64,000 bases of DNA from JAPPOI01 sp028818055 (GCA_965267405.1 OZ253954.1:1984001-2048000); one strand, 5' to 3'. Positions 41,850 through 51,904 are shown, counted from the first letter of the stretch. Made by a program: numbers and translations. The notes: a model not told the origin generated them from the letters alone.

Positions 41850-43181
41850 ATGGCTTTAAGACCCATCGGACTGGCCGTCGTGGCTGCCGCCATGGCGACA
41901 CCAATATTGTGGCTTCCTGAAATTGCAGTGGGTCGTGACGGAGTGGCTTTGTTCAGCCAGTACCTTGGAATGACGGCCTTGATCGCAATGGCAACGTCGC
42001 AATTGATCGCGACACGTTGGCTGGGGGTGGAACAGGTATTCGGGCCGCTTGATCAGTCGTACCGTCTGCACAAGTGGCTGGGTCTTTGGGCATTGGTGGC
42101 AAGCTTCTTGCACGACACGATAGATGCAGAGATGCGCGGCCTCGGTCGCGAAACAGCACTTGTCGAAGCCGCCGAAACCGCCGGCGAGATCAGCCTTTAT
42201 GGGTTGCTCATTCTGGTTGCGATCACAGTGGCCACGTTCATTCCCTACCATCTTTGGAAGTGGACACACCGGTTCATCGGCGTCTTCTTTGTTCTTTCGG
42301 CAATTCATTACCTGTTCATACTGAAGCCATTTTCAAATGGTGATCCGTTGGGGCTGTATATGGGGCTGATCTGCCTGATCGGTTTGGTTGCCTATGCTTA
42401 TACGTCGGCACCACGCCGGTTTCGTCCGTCGCGCGCTTACACGGCAACCAGCATTACGGAAGAAGGCAATGCCCTTGCAGTTGAGTTGTCTCCAGTGGGT
42501 CGGCCTATAAAACACCGGGCTGGTCAGTTCGCATTCATCAGTTTCCCAGGCGTGGGCATGCACGAGCCGCATCCGTTCACGATCAGCATGGCGCCGAATA
42601 AGGATGGCCACATTCGAATGAGCATCGCGCCCTTGGGCGATTACACCGTGCGTCTCATGTCTCGAATTGTGGAAGGGGCCGAAGCGCGTGTCGAAGGGCC
42701 CTTTGGAGATTTTGGCATAGCCCGGGGTCCGCAAGTCTGGGTCGCTGCCGGTATTGGCGTCACGCCTTTTGCCGCGATGGCTCAGGCGCTTGGCCCGGAC
42801 GATGGTCCGGTCACAATGATTTACTGCGTACGGGACCGCTCGAAAGCCGCGCATTTGGCAGAACTGGAACGCGCGGCTGCCGACAAGTCCAACCTGACTT
42901 TAACGCTGCGGGAAACCGGGTCTGAGGGGCGCCTTGATGCTGATGTCGTTGCAAGCATTGCAGGAGATTTGAAGAAAAGTACCGTGCTCTATTGTGGGCC
43001 AGCCGCCTTGCGCGATGTGCTGGCCAGTGGATTAGGCAAACATGGTGTCTCTGCCCGCAGGTTCCGTTACGAGCTTTTCGAGATACGAACAGGCATCGGA
43101 ATGAAGAAGCTCTTGAAATACCTGACCGAACGGGGCGCGCCGGAACGAATTTCCAAGTTGATGTCAAAAACGGCGGGATAA
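41850..43181 (+). CDS. ferric reductase-like transmembrane flavoprotein
   Basis: The product has 443 residues from the ATG at 41850, with a GGAG site; an ATG at 41763 lacks a ribosome site. Six membrane helices (about 1-205) hold four histidines suited to bind two hemes: His74, His88, His140 and His153. The C-terminal half is a ferredoxin-NADP reductase-like module with HEPHPFTIS (FAD), AAGIGVTPF (NADP) and YCGP. It would pass electrons from NAD(P)H through flavin and heme across the inner membrane. The acceptor may be Fe(III) or oxygen. Confidence 0.9.
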   Translation: MALRPIGLAVVAAAMATPILWLPEIAVGRDGVALFSQYLGMTALIAMATSQLIATRWLGVEQVFGPLDQSYRLHKWLGLWALVASFLHDTIDAEMRGLGRETALVEAAETAGEISLYGLLILVAITVATFIPYHLWKWTHRFIGVFFVLSAIHYLFILKPFSNGDPLGLYMGLICLIGLVAYAYTSAPRRFRPSRAYTATSITEEGNALAVELSPVGRPIKHRAGQFAFISFPGVGMHEPHPFTISMAPNKDGHIRMSIAPLGDYTVRLMSRIVEGAEARVEGPFGDFGIARGPQVWVAAGIGVTPFAAMAQALGPDDGPVTMIYCVRDRSKAAHLAELERAAADKSNLTLTLRETGSEGRLDADVVASIAGDLKKSTVLYCGPAALRDVLASGLGKHGVSARRFRYELFEIRTGIGMKKLLKYLTERGAPERISKLMSKTAG

Positions 43182-43184
43182 GGG

Positions 43185-43772
43185 TTAGGGCAATTCTTCC
43201 GAAGGAATGATTGGGAAGAACTCGCCCGAAGACCAAAGCCCAAACCAACCGCCGTGGTGCGCGCCGATCTCAACCAGACGGTAGAAACTTTTGCGGTCAA
43301 TCAACGCCTCAAGCTCGGCTCGGATCAGGATATAGGGCGACGGCTCGCCGGTTTCCGGATCGCGTTCAACCCGAATTGGGTGCTCGGGCCCGGCCACGGC
43401 AATATCTTCTAGGTTGGTCTCGAAAGTGAGAATCTGATCTTCGCCGGTACCTTCGGCCTCGAAGTCGACAGCAACAAATGGCGCGTCATCAACTGTTATG
43501 CCGACTTTCTCAACGGGTGTGACCAGCACATAACGATCACCGTCTTTTCGAAGAATCGTTGAGAACAGGCGCACCAATTCCGGGCGCCCAATCGGAGTTC
43601 CCAGATAAAACCACGTGCCATCACGGGCAATTCGCATGTCCAAATCCCCGCAATCCGGAGGATCCCAAAGGTGAACGGGTGGTAAACCGCGTGTTTTTGC
43701 GGCCCTTGCGCTTGCTGCAATGCCTTCTGCCGTCGGTTTCACAATGTTTTGTGCCATTTCCACTTTTGCCAT
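43185..43772 (-). CDS. DUF1285 family protein
   Basis: This 195-residue soluble protein matches DUF1285. It has DMRIARDGTWFYLGTPIGRPELVRLFSTIL near the middle and ends with EIGAHHGGWFGLWSSGEFF. The family has a conserved two-domain fold and no known activity. It is divergent from moxR with 59 bases between them, so the two may share a control region. An ATG at 43757 is an alternative start. Confidence 0.9.
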   Translation of the reverse strand: MAKVEMAQNIVKPTAEGIAASARAAKTRGLPPVHLWDPPDCGDLDMRIARDGTWFYLGTPIGRPELVRLFSTILRKDGDRYVLVTPVEKVGITVDDAPFVAVDFEAEGTGEDQILTFETNLEDIAVAGPEHPIRVERDPETGEPSPYILIRAELEALIDRKSFYRLVEIGAHHGGWFGLWSSGEFFPIIPSEELP

Positions 43773-43831
43773 TTGTGCCGTGTGGCATACTTCGTATCCT
43801 GAACAGCATAGGACTTTTGGAGGCCATTGCC

Positions 43832-44839
43832 ATGTCGGAAACGACCGACCTTGTATCAGAGATTGAAGCGCTGGGCGGAAAGCTGGGCGACGCGAAAGCC
43901 AGCATCACCAAGCGGTTCATTGGACAGGAGCAGGTCGTAGACCTGGTTTTGTCTGCGATCCTGTGTGGTGGCCACGGCCTTTTGGTTGGCCTTCCCGGTC
44001 TCGGTAAGACCCGTTTGGTGGATACGTTGAGCACTGTTTTGGGACTGGACGGGAAACGCGTGCAGTTCACACCGGACTTGATGCCAGCCGATATTCTTGG
44101 TTCGGAAGTTCTGGAAACCGGCGCCGACGGCAGCCGGGCGTTCAAGTTCATCTCCGGTCCGATCTTCAGCCAGTTGCTCATGGCCGACGAGATTAACCGC
44201 GCCAGCCCTCGAACGCAGTCAGCTCTGCTTCAGGCGATGCAGGAAAAAACTGTGACCGTCGCGGGCGAGGCGCATGCACTGCCTCAGCCGTTCCACGTTC
44301 TGGCCACCCAGAACCCGATTGAACAGGAAGGCACCTATCCGCTGCCGGAAGCACAGCTTGACCGTTTCCTTGTTCAGATCGACGTTCCCTATCCGGACCG
44401 CGACACCGAACGTGATATCCTCATGGCGACAACTGGTTTGGACGAAGCCGAGTCAACACAAGTCTTCACTGGCGGCGAGTTGATGACCGCCCAGGCCATC
44501 GTGCGCCAGATGCCGGTCGGAGAAAGTGTCGTTGAAGCGATCCTTGATCTGGTGCGGGCATGCCGCCCCGAAGAAGAAAGCGCCAGCGATGTTGTCCGCG
44601 AAAATGTGGGATGGGGGCCAGGTCCGCGCGCTGCGCAGGCTTTGATGTTGACGGTTCGTGCCCGCGCCCTGCTGCAGGGCCGGCTTGCTCCGTCTGTCGA
44701 AGACGTTGCGGCGATGGCCAAGCCGGTACTGACGCACCGCATGGCACTCACCTTTGCAGCGAGGGCGCGGGGCATGGAGCTGAGCCAGCTCATCGCGCAA
44801 GTCACCGAAGTCACGACGCATATCGAGGTCGCGGCGTGA
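43832..44839 (+). CDS. MoxR family AAA+ ATPase
   Basis: The product has 335 residues from the ATG at 43832, with a GGAGG site. Walker A is GLPGLGKT (53-60), Walker B is LLMADE (115-120), and the MoxR segment NRASPRTQSALLQAMQE and sensor TQNPIEQEGTYPLPEAQLDRF follow. MoxR proteins act as chaperones for VWA-domain complexes. It heads an operon with a DUF58 protein and two large membrane proteins; each gene overlaps or nearly touches the next. Confidence 0.95.
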   Translation: MSETTDLVSEIEALGGKLGDAKASITKRFIGQEQVVDLVLSAILCGGHGLLVGLPGLGKTRLVDTLSTVLGLDGKRVQFTPDLMPADILGSEVLETGADGSRAFKFISGPIFSQLLMADEINRASPRTQSALLQAMQEKTVTVAGEAHALPQPFHVLATQNPIEQEGTYPLPEAQLDRFLVQIDVPYPDRDTERDILMATTGLDEAESTQVFTGGELMTAQAIVRQMPVGESVVEAILDLVRACRPEEESASDVVRENVGWGPGPRAAQALMLTVRARALLQGRLAPSVEDVAAMAKPVLTHRMALTFAARARGMELSQLIAQVTEVTTHIEVAA

Positions 44840-45711
44840 GATCACCCGCTCGCCTTCGTCAGGAAGCTGAGACGCTTGCCGGACCGCTGCCGCCGCTTCT
44901 GGCAGCGGCCGAGCATTTGGCGTCCAGCGTAATGGCGGGCGAGCATGGGCGACGCCGAACGGGGCAGGGCGACCAATTCTGGCAATACCGACCCAGTACA
45001 CCGGGCGACGAAGCCCGCGCGATCGACTGGCGCCGGTCAGCGCGTTCAGATGCTCTGTTCGTGCGTGAAAAAGAATGGCAGGCGGCACAATCCGTGATGC
45101 TATGGGTCGATCCCGGACAGTCGATGGAATTTTCGTCAGCAAAAACGCTGGCAACGAAGGCCGACACAGCAAGGAAAATCGCGCTGGCGCTGGCGGTTCT
45201 TCTTAATCGCGCCGGCGAACGCGTTGGCTTGTCAAACGCAGGCCTGCCGCCACGTGCAGGCCAGGTTCAACTGGTCCGGTTGACCGAAGCGCTGGGCGAT
45301 AAGGCGGACGAAACCGAATACACCCCGCCCGAGCTGCGCGGTGTGCCGGCCCGGTCACGTGCGGTCTTCATCTCGGATTTTCTGGGCAATATCGACACGG
45401 TCGAAGATGTGCTGACCCGGGCGGCCGACCGCGGCGTGTCCGGCGCCTTGATGCAAGTGCTGGACCCGCAGGAAGAAGCTTTTCCGTTTGATGGCCGCAC
45501 CATTTTCGAAAGCGTCGGCGGATCGCTCAGTCACGAAACACTCAAGGCCAAGGATTTGCGCGATCGGTATCTCGATCGCCTAGCCGAACGGAAAGACCGG
45601 CTTCGGTCGTTGGCGCGCAGCACAGGCTGGCAATATCACTGCCACCACACTGATACGTCCGAAGCCGCCGCGCTCTTGTGGCTTTATACTGCGTTGGAGC
45701 GTCGCCACTGA
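44836..45711 (+). CDS. DUF58 domain protein
   Basis: This 291-residue protein starts at a GTG overlapping the moxR stop. It carries the DUF58 signature GDQFWQYRPSTPGDEARAIDWRRSARSD, then a VWA-like domain (about 85-280) with SVMLWVDPGQSM, a partial MIDAS. It is the usual partner of MoxR. The complex is thought to assemble or activate membrane or envelope proteins, but its targets are not known. Confidence 0.93.
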   Translation: MRSPARLRQEAETLAGPLPPLLAAAEHLASSVMAGEHGRRRTGQGDQFWQYRPSTPGDEARAIDWRRSARSDALFVREKEWQAAQSVMLWVDPGQSMEFSSAKTLATKADTARKIALALAVLLNRAGERVGLSNAGLPPRAGQVQLVRLTEALGDKADETEYTPPELRGVPARSRAVFISDFLGNIDTVEDVLTRAADRGVSGALMQVLDPQEEAFPFDGRTIFESVGGSLSHETLKAKDLRDRYLDRLAERKDRLRSLARSTGWQYHCHHTDTSEAAALLWLYTALERRH

Positions 45712-48479
45712 TGTGGAGCATCGGACCCATAGGTTTTGCGGCACCCGCGCTGCTTCTAGGCCTGCTGGCATTGCCAATTCTTTGGTTGCTGCTTCGCGCT
45801 GTGCCACCTGCTCCGGTGCGTCGCTACTTCCCGGGCGTTGCGCTTTTGCTGGGTCTCGAAGACGACGACAATCAAACTGATCGCACGCCATGGTGGCTTC
45901 TCTTGCTTCGGATGCTCGCAGTTGCCGCCGCCATCATTGGTTTCGCGGGGCCAGTGCTGAACCCCGAGACAGAAGCTGATGGCGATGGGCCGCTTCTGAT
46001 GTTGTTTGACGCCACCTGGGCTGACGCGCGCGACTGGTCGCGTCGGATCGCACGCGTCGAAGCGGCACTCGATGTGGCTGCGCGCGAAGGTCGCGAAACA
46101 GCAATCGTTGCTCTGACCGACCTGCCGGAAGACGGCACGCTGCCGTTTCGCGCGGCAGATGCCTGGCGCAGCGTTCTGCCGGGATTTGAACCCCAGCCTT
46201 GGTTGCCCGACGAAGATGTGGCGATCTGGGCTGAAGGCCTGACCGGTAGCTTCGACACGCTGTGGCTTTCCGATGCCATAGGCGGCGCTTGGCGCGAAAC
46301 CACGCTGGCGGCTCTGGAATCGCGCGGCTCGGTCACGATCTTCGAAAGCGGACAACCTGTATACGGCCTTCGACCCGCCCGGTTTGAGGACGGGCAAATT
46401 GCCCTGGACGCGGTCCGTAATCGCACAGGTCTGCCCGAAACCGTCACGGTCACGGCACACGGTTTGGACCCGACAGGTACACCCCGGGTGCTGGCAAGTC
46501 TTGATATGACGTTTCCACCTCGGGAAAGATTGGCGTCTGCGCAACTTTCTCTGCCACCAGAGCTTCGCAACCGGATCACGCGTTTCGAAATATCCGGAGC
46601 GCGGTCCGCCGCAGGTGTCAGCCTGACGGATGATGCACTGCGCCGTCGTGAAATTGCGATCGTATCGCCAACTGACGACCGCGAAGGCCTGCAGCTTCTG
46701 TCACCGACCCACTATCTCGAACAAGCTTTGATCCCCAACGCGGATCTTATTGAAGGCATCATCGATGATATCGTTCTCGCGAACCCGGACGTCATCGTCT
46801 TGGCAGATGTCGCGCAGCTTTCCGACGGTGAAGCCGATACCTTGGAAGAATGGGTGCGCAAAGGCGGTCTGTTGCTGCGTTTTGCAGGTCCGCGCCTAGC
46901 CTCATCCGATGTCGGGCGCGAGGTCGAGGATACCTTGATGCCCGTCCGTCTGCGTGCCGGTGGTCGCAGTGTCGGCGGAACAATGAGCTGGGGCGAACCC
47001 AAGGAACTCCGCACTTTCCTGCCGGAAAGCCCGTTCTTTGGTCTTGCAATTCCCGACGACGTTCGTGTTTCGGCGCAGGTCATGGCTCAGCCAGACCCGA
47101 CACTCGCCAGCCGCACCATCGCAACACTTGCCGACGGCACGCCATTGGTAACTCGCAAGCGTTTGGATGCGGGCCAAGTCGTTCTGTTCCACGTGACTGC
47201 AAATGCCGAATGGTCATCGCTGCCTTTGTCAGGGCTATTCGTTCAAATGCTGGAACGTCTGGCAGTTTCGTCGCGCCCCTCCCAAATATCGGCGGACGAC
47301 CTAGCTGGAACCACATGGACACCTGATCAGGTTCTGACAGCGGCTGGACAAATTGAAGACGCAGGCACCCGTCCCGGAGTCAAAGGCGAAGACTTGGCCG
47401 AAATGGCGCTTGGACCCGACTTGCCGCCCGGTCTCTACGCCGGCGAGGACAGGCGTATCGCGCGGAATGTCGTAGACCCCGAGACGACGCTTGAACCGAC
47501 GGTTTGGCCTGCTGGCGTTGTGATCGAAGGCCTCGACGTCGTACGAGCAACGCCGCTCAAAGGCTTGGTGCTAACCCTGTCGCTGATCGCTCTCATGGTC
47601 GATGTACTTGCCTCGCTATGGCTTTCCGGTCGATTGAGCGGCCCTCGGGCCCAGACGATTGCCGTGGTTTTGGCAGCAGTTCTGACACTCCCTCAGGCAA
47701 GCGAAGCCCAAACCGTGGAAGAACTGCAAAAAGAACTACTGGCAGCGTCTGAAGTTTCGTTGGCCTACGTCGTGACCGGCAATTCTCGGCTGGACGGCGT
47801 GTCCGAGGCTGGTCTTCGTGGGTTATCCAACGTCTTGTTCCGCCGCACATCGATCGAACCCGCCGATCCGATCGCCGTGAATCTTGAGACGGACGAGCTA
47901 TCCGTTCATCCTTTCCTGTATTGGCCCGTGACGCCAGATCAGCCACGGCCGTCCGCTGATGCTTATGCAAAACTCAACCGGTACCTGCGTACGGGCGGCA
48001 TGATCCTTTTCGATACGCGGGATTCTGATACAGCACGATTTGGTGCCAGCAGTCCAAATGGAAGAAAACTCCAAGAACTTGCTCTGCCGTTGGACGTGCC
48101 GCCGCTTGAGCAGATCCCAAGCGACCATGTGCTGACACGGACATTCTATCTGCTTCAGGATTTTCCGGGACGCCATGTCTCGCGCGATGTCTGGGTCGAA
48201 GCTGCGCCGGCGGACGCTGAACAGGCCGAAGGCATGCCGTTCCGAAATCTCAACGACAACGTCACTCCGATTCTGATTGGCGGCAACGATTGGGCATCCG
48301 CATGGGCCATCGATCGCAACGGCGCTCCGATGTATCCGGTTGGACGCGGATTTGCTGGCGAACGTCAGCGCGAGATCGCATATCGCTTTGGCGTGAACCT
48401 GATCATGCACGTGCTGACCGGCAACTATAAATCCGACCAGGTTCATGTTCCGGCTCTCTTAGACAGGCTCGGCCAATGA
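45711..48479 (+). CDS. large membrane protein with BatA-like N-terminus and DUF4159
   Basis: This 922-residue product starts at the ATG that overlaps the DUF58 stop. The first 80 residues hold two membrane helices and the BatA-type segment PPAPVRRYFPGVALLLGL. A VWA-like domain follows (about 95-300) without a clear full MIDAS. A further membrane segment is near 625-645. The last 220 residues are DUF4159, with FLYWPVTPDQPRPS and GMILFDTRD, a class I glutamine amidotransferase-like fold. Function unknown; it is a fixed member of this operon in alphaproteobacteria. Confidence 0.9.
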   Translation: MWSIGPIGFAAPALLLGLLALPILWLLLRAVPPAPVRRYFPGVALLLGLEDDDNQTDRTPWWLLLLRMLAVAAAIIGFAGPVLNPETEADGDGPLLMLFDATWADARDWSRRIARVEAALDVAAREGRETAIVALTDLPEDGTLPFRAADAWRSVLPGFEPQPWLPDEDVAIWAEGLTGSFDTLWLSDAIGGAWRETTLAALESRGSVTIFESGQPVYGLRPARFEDGQIALDAVRNRTGLPETVTVTAHGLDPTGTPRVLASLDMTFPPRERLASAQLSLPPELRNRITRFEISGARSAAGVSLTDDALRRREIAIVSPTDDREGLQLLSPTHYLEQALIPNADLIEGIIDDIVLANPDVIVLADVAQLSDGEADTLEEWVRKGGLLLRFAGPRLASSDVGREVEDTLMPVRLRAGGRSVGGTMSWGEPKELRTFLPESPFFGLAIPDDVRVSAQVMAQPDPTLASRTIATLADGTPLVTRKRLDAGQVVLFHVTANAEWSSLPLSGLFVQMLERLAVSSRPSQISADDLAGTTWTPDQVLTAAGQIEDAGTRPGVKGEDLAEMALGPDLPPGLYAGEDRRIARNVVDPETTLEPTVWPAGVVIEGLDVVRATPLKGLVLTLSLIALMVDVLASLWLSGRLSGPRAQTIAVVLAAVLTLPQASEAQTVEELQKELLAASEVSLAYVVTGNSRLDGVSEAGLRGLSNVLFRRTSIEPADPIAVNLETDELSVHPFLYWPVTPDQPRPSADAYAKLNRYLRTGGMILFDTRDSDTARFGASSPNGRKLQELALPLDVPPLEQIPSDHVLTRTFYLLQDFPGRHVSRDVWVEAAPADAEQAEGMPFRNLNDNVTPILIGGNDWASAWAIDRNGAPMYPVGRGFAGERQREIAYRFGVNLIMHVLTGNYKSDQVHVPALLDRLGQ

Positions 48480-48543
48480 AGATGCCTGTTTCAAAATTCA
48501 ATCCGTTGATGGACACGAAGCTTTCTTGGGAGGCTGCCTCCTA

Positions 48544-50616
48544 ATGGAAAACGGCACCATCATATTCGACCCGCTTCTGCCGTGGCCCTCTGTTTGGGCT
48601 GGTATCGCACTAGCTGCACTGTTCATTGGCATTGCAGTCATGCGCAATCTCAAGGGGTGGTGGCTCCGTGCCTTGTCGCTTGGTGTCCTGTTGCTGGCCA
48701 TCGCGAACCCGGCGCTCCAGGTCGAAGATCGCGACCCACTGACGGACATTGTGCTGCTTGTTGTCGATGAAAGCGCCAGCCAGCGCGTGGCCGACCGGCC
48801 CGACCAAACCGCCCAAGCGATTGCCACTGTCGAAAGCGAGATCTCACAGCTTGAGAATAGCGAATTGCGTATTGTTCGCATGGGCGACGCCGAAGGTAAT
48901 CAAGGCACGCTTCTGATGGACGCCTTGGCCACGGCCATGGCCGAAGAACCTCGCGGTCGATTGGCGGGTGCCATCTTGCTCAGCGACGGCCAATTGCACG
49001 ATATCGAACGTCTGCCGGACCTTCCGGCGCCCTTGCACTTCTTGATGACCGGGCAGGACGATGATTGGGATCGCCGCCTCATCGTCACGAACGCCCCGGC
49101 CTTCGCGATCCTTGATGAACCCGTCACACTGACGTTGCGCATCGAAGATCAGGGCGCAGTACCGGCCGACATTGGTGACAGCGCGGAAATCCAGATCTCG
49201 GTTGATGGCGAAGACCCGCAGCTCTTCGAGGTCCCAACCGGCCAGGACCTCGATCTCCCGGTCACGCTGCGCCATGGCGGGACGAACGTCATCCAATTCA
49301 CCTTGCCCGAACAAGCCGGCGAACTGACAGATCGTAACAACTCCGCCGTGGTTCAAATCAACGGCGTGCGTGACCGGCTTCGCGTGCTTCTGGTCTCCGG
49401 TGAGCCTCATGCAGGTGAACGCACATGGCGTAACCTCCTGAAATCCGACGCCTCGGTCGATCTCGTTCACTTCACCATCCTGCGCCCGCCCGAAAAGCAG
49501 GACGGCGTCCCGGTCAATGAACTCAGTCTCATCGCCTTCCCGACACGCGAGTTGTTTCTCGACAAGATCGATGAATTCGACCTGATCATTTTTGATCGTT
49601 ACAAACGCCGCGGTATCTTGCCCGCCATCTATCTCGACAACGTCCGCCAGTACGTCGAAGCCGGCGGCGCGCTTTTGATCGCAGCCGGCCCCGATTTCGC
49701 GACTGCCGAAAGCATCTACCGCTCACCCCTTTCCGAAATTTTGCCCGCTGCGCCAACCGGTCGGGTGATCGAGGATCCCTACCGCCCTCAGGTGACGGAC
49801 CTTGGCCAAAGACACCCGGTCACCGAAGGCTTTCAGCCGCTTGCCACCGATGCCCCCGACGCGGAACCAACGTGGGGCCGCTGGATGCGTCTGGTCGATG
49901 TGGCTCCCAATGCAGGCTCCGTGGTCATGTCCGGAACCGAAGACCGACCTCTCCTGGTGCTCGATCGCGTGGGCACCGGGCGCGTCGCGCTCTTGGCATC
50001 TGACCATGCCTGGCTCTGGTCGCGCGGCTTCGATGGCGGCGGCCCGCAGTTGGAACTTCTCAGACGCCTCGCGCATTGGATGATGAAGGAACCAGACCTC
50101 GAAGAAGAGGCGCTGACAGCCACTGCCGAAGGTCAGACCATGACGATCTCGCGTCGCACACTTGGCGACACGGCCGGCGACGTCACGGTCACCGGACCGG
50201 ATGGCACCGTCACTGTCCTGTCGCTGGAAGAGATCAGTCCAGGCCGGTTCACCACCACGTTTGACGGGCCCGAGATCGGTCTTTACCGAATTGTCGAAGG
50301 TGATCAGGAAACCGTCATTGCGCTCGGGCCAGCGGCACCACGGGAATTCGAAAACACGATCGCCAGTGCGGAATTGCTCGACGAACCGGTTGCCGCAACG
50401 CGCGGCGGTGTTCGCAAGATCAGCGAAGGCGTACCCGATATTCGAACCATCCGCGCGGGGCGCGTCGCCAATGGGCGCGGTTGGATCGGCATCACGCCAC
50501 GTGGCGCCTATCTGACAGCTGATGTCCGAGTTTCAGCACTCCTGCCAGCATGGGTGATGCTGCTCCTGGCATCCCTATTGGCAATCGGCGCATGGCTCTA
50601 CGAAGGCCGCCGCTGA
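48544..50616 (+). CDS. membrane protein with VWA and glutamine amidotransferase-like domains
   Basis: The product has 690 residues from the ATG at 48544. Two N-terminal helices (about 13-55) are followed by a VWA-like domain with LLVVDESASQRVAD, an immunoglobulin-like stretch, and an amidotransferase-like domain (about 275-480) starting LRVLLVSGEPHAGERTWRNLL. A C-terminal helix (about 665-685) re-enters the membrane. It is the last gene of the MoxR operon. The amidotransferase fold probably lacks activity. Function is unknown. Confidence 0.88.
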   Translation: MENGTIIFDPLLPWPSVWAGIALAALFIGIAVMRNLKGWWLRALSLGVLLLAIANPALQVEDRDPLTDIVLLVVDESASQRVADRPDQTAQAIATVESEISQLENSELRIVRMGDAEGNQGTLLMDALATAMAEEPRGRLAGAILLSDGQLHDIERLPDLPAPLHFLMTGQDDDWDRRLIVTNAPAFAILDEPVTLTLRIEDQGAVPADIGDSAEIQISVDGEDPQLFEVPTGQDLDLPVTLRHGGTNVIQFTLPEQAGELTDRNNSAVVQINGVRDRLRVLLVSGEPHAGERTWRNLLKSDASVDLVHFTILRPPEKQDGVPVNELSLIAFPTRELFLDKIDEFDLIIFDRYKRRGILPAIYLDNVRQYVEAGGALLIAAGPDFATAESIYRSPLSEILPAAPTGRVIEDPYRPQVTDLGQRHPVTEGFQPLATDAPDAEPTWGRWMRLVDVAPNAGSVVMSGTEDRPLLVLDRVGTGRVALLASDHAWLWSRGFDGGGPQLELLRRLAHWMMKEPDLEEEALTATAEGQTMTISRRTLGDTAGDVTVTGPDGTVTVLSLEEISPGRFTTTFDGPEIGLYRIVEGDQETVIALGPAAPREFENTIASAELLDEPVAATRGGVRKISEGVPDIRTIRAGRVANGRGWIGITPRGAYLTADVRVSALLPAWVMLLLASLLAIGAWLYEGRR

Positions 50617-50617
50617 C

Positions 50618-50680
50618 TTCTTTCTGGGTTAAATACTCCGGGGGTGAATTGGCCAAAGGCCAAGAGGGGGCAGAGCCCCC
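50618..50680 (+). repeat. dispersed hairpin element, copy C
   Basis: Core TTCTTTCTGGGTTAAATACT plus CC (50618-50639) is followed by two perfect stems: TTGGCC-AAA-GGCCAA (50649-50663) and GGGGGC-AGA-GCCCCC (50666-50680). It starts 1 base after the MoxR operon stop and lies before the convergent flavin reductase gene. It probably terminates the long operon. Confidence 0.72.
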
Positions 50681-50723
50681 GCAGGCGCGATTTGCGCAGC
50701 AAAACGCAATTATAACTGCCGCA

Positions 50724-51329
50724 CTATTCTCCGGGGCGCTTCAATTCGAAAAGCTCGGTGATGCGGCTGTAGTCCCGGTATCCCAGCCGTGTAAGCGGTT
50801 GATATTTCAGAACATTAAAACGACCGTCTGAAACACAATCGTCGCGAAGATGCACGCCAACGACTTCCCCCAAGACCAGAAAGTTGTGATCCCCCTTCAA
50901 GGTAACGATTTCTGTCAGCCTGCATTCCAGAGAAGCTGGTGATCCGGCCACGCGCGGGCAATCAATCACTGTGCATTCCGCCTTTTCAACGCTGGCGTGG
51001 CTGAATTCGTCCACGTCGCGGCCCCATGGCCCGGAACTCACGTTCATGACGTCCCGCATTGCGTATTCAACGACATTCACGGTGAAGACACCGGTGTCGC
51101 GGATATTGCCGACGCTGTCCTTGGTGTCGCCACGGTCAGCCTTGGCGCTTGTCGACGCAAACATCACCTGTGGCGGTACATAGGCCACGGCGTTGAAGAA
51201 CGAATAGGGCGCAAGATTGTCAGTCCCGTCAGAGCCACGCGTTGATATCCAGCCGATCGGGCGCGGGGTCACGATGGCGTTGAATGGGTTATGCGCCAGT
51301 CCGTGGCCGTCTTCGGGTCGATAGAACAC
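50724..51329 (-). CDS. flavin reductase family protein
   Basis: This 201-residue protein has the FMN-binding split-barrel fold: FNAIVTPRPIGWIST at the N-terminus, NLAPYSFFNAVAYVPP, and FTVNVVEYAM. Such proteins reduce FMN or bind it. It starts at a GTG with a good AAGGAG site. It is divergent from the GNAT gene. Confidence 0.9.
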   Translation of the reverse strand: MFYRPEDGHGLAHNPFNAIVTPRPIGWISTRGSDGTDNLAPYSFFNAVAYVPPQVMFASTSAKADRGDTKDSVGNIRDTGVFTVNVVEYAMRDVMNVSSGPWGRDVDEFSHASVEKAECTVIDCPRVAGSPASLECRLTEIVTLKGDHNFLVLGEVVGVHLRDDCVSDGRFNVLKYQPLTRLGYRDYSRITELFELKRPGE

Positions 51330-51401
51330 GTCGGTCTCCTTGATATTTGTACAGGACCTAGCTCCGTGCTACGCGCGAGACCAGAGGAAACCGCAGACGT
51401 C

Positions 51402-51896
51402 ATGGAACTCAGGCCAGAAAACGACAACGACTGGTGGGAAGTGGAAGCCCTGTTCGACCTGGCGTTCGCACCGGGGCGCGAGGCTTTGTCGTCTTATCGC
51501 CTGCGTGATGGTGTGCCGCCCGTTGACGATCTCTGCCTGGTCGCACGCGACGATGATGGTATCCTTGCAGCCGCCATCCGCTTCTGGCCTGTGCAAGTCG
51601 GCGATGCACCATCTTTGCTTCTGGGGCCAATTGCGGTTCACCCAACCCGGCAGGGCGAAGGCTTGGGCGCATTCCTGATGGAAGAAGCTCTTGGCCGCGC
51701 AACACATTGGGATCGCGTCATGTTGGTCGGGGACGCGCCTTACTACGGACGCTTCGGATTTCTGAAACTCGACGGTGTCACCATGCCGCCGCCAACCAAT
51801 CCGGATCGTGTTCTGGGGCGCGCTTTGATCGACAATGCGTGGACAGGTGTGACCGGTCTGGTGCGCCCTTGGAAGGGGCCGCTTAAGTCGAATTAG
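51402..51896 (+). CDS. GNAT family N-acetyltransferase (YhbS-like)
   Basis: The product has 164 residues from the ATG at 51402; the ribosome site AGAGGAA is far (13 bases), so a GTG at 51369 is possible. It carries the acetyl-CoA loop VHPTRQGEGLGAFLMEEAL and the YhbS-type C-terminal segment VGDAPYYGRFGF. The substrate is unknown. Confidence 0.87.
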   Translation: MELRPENDNDWWEVEALFDLAFAPGREALSSYRLRDGVPPVDDLCLVARDDDGILAAAIRFWPVQVGDAPSLLLGPIAVHPTRQGEGLGAFLMEEALGRATHWDRVMLVGDAPYYGRFGFLKLDGVTMPPPTNPDRVLGRALIDNAWTGVTGLVRPWKGPLKSN

Positions 51897-51904
51897 GCTA
51901 CGCG

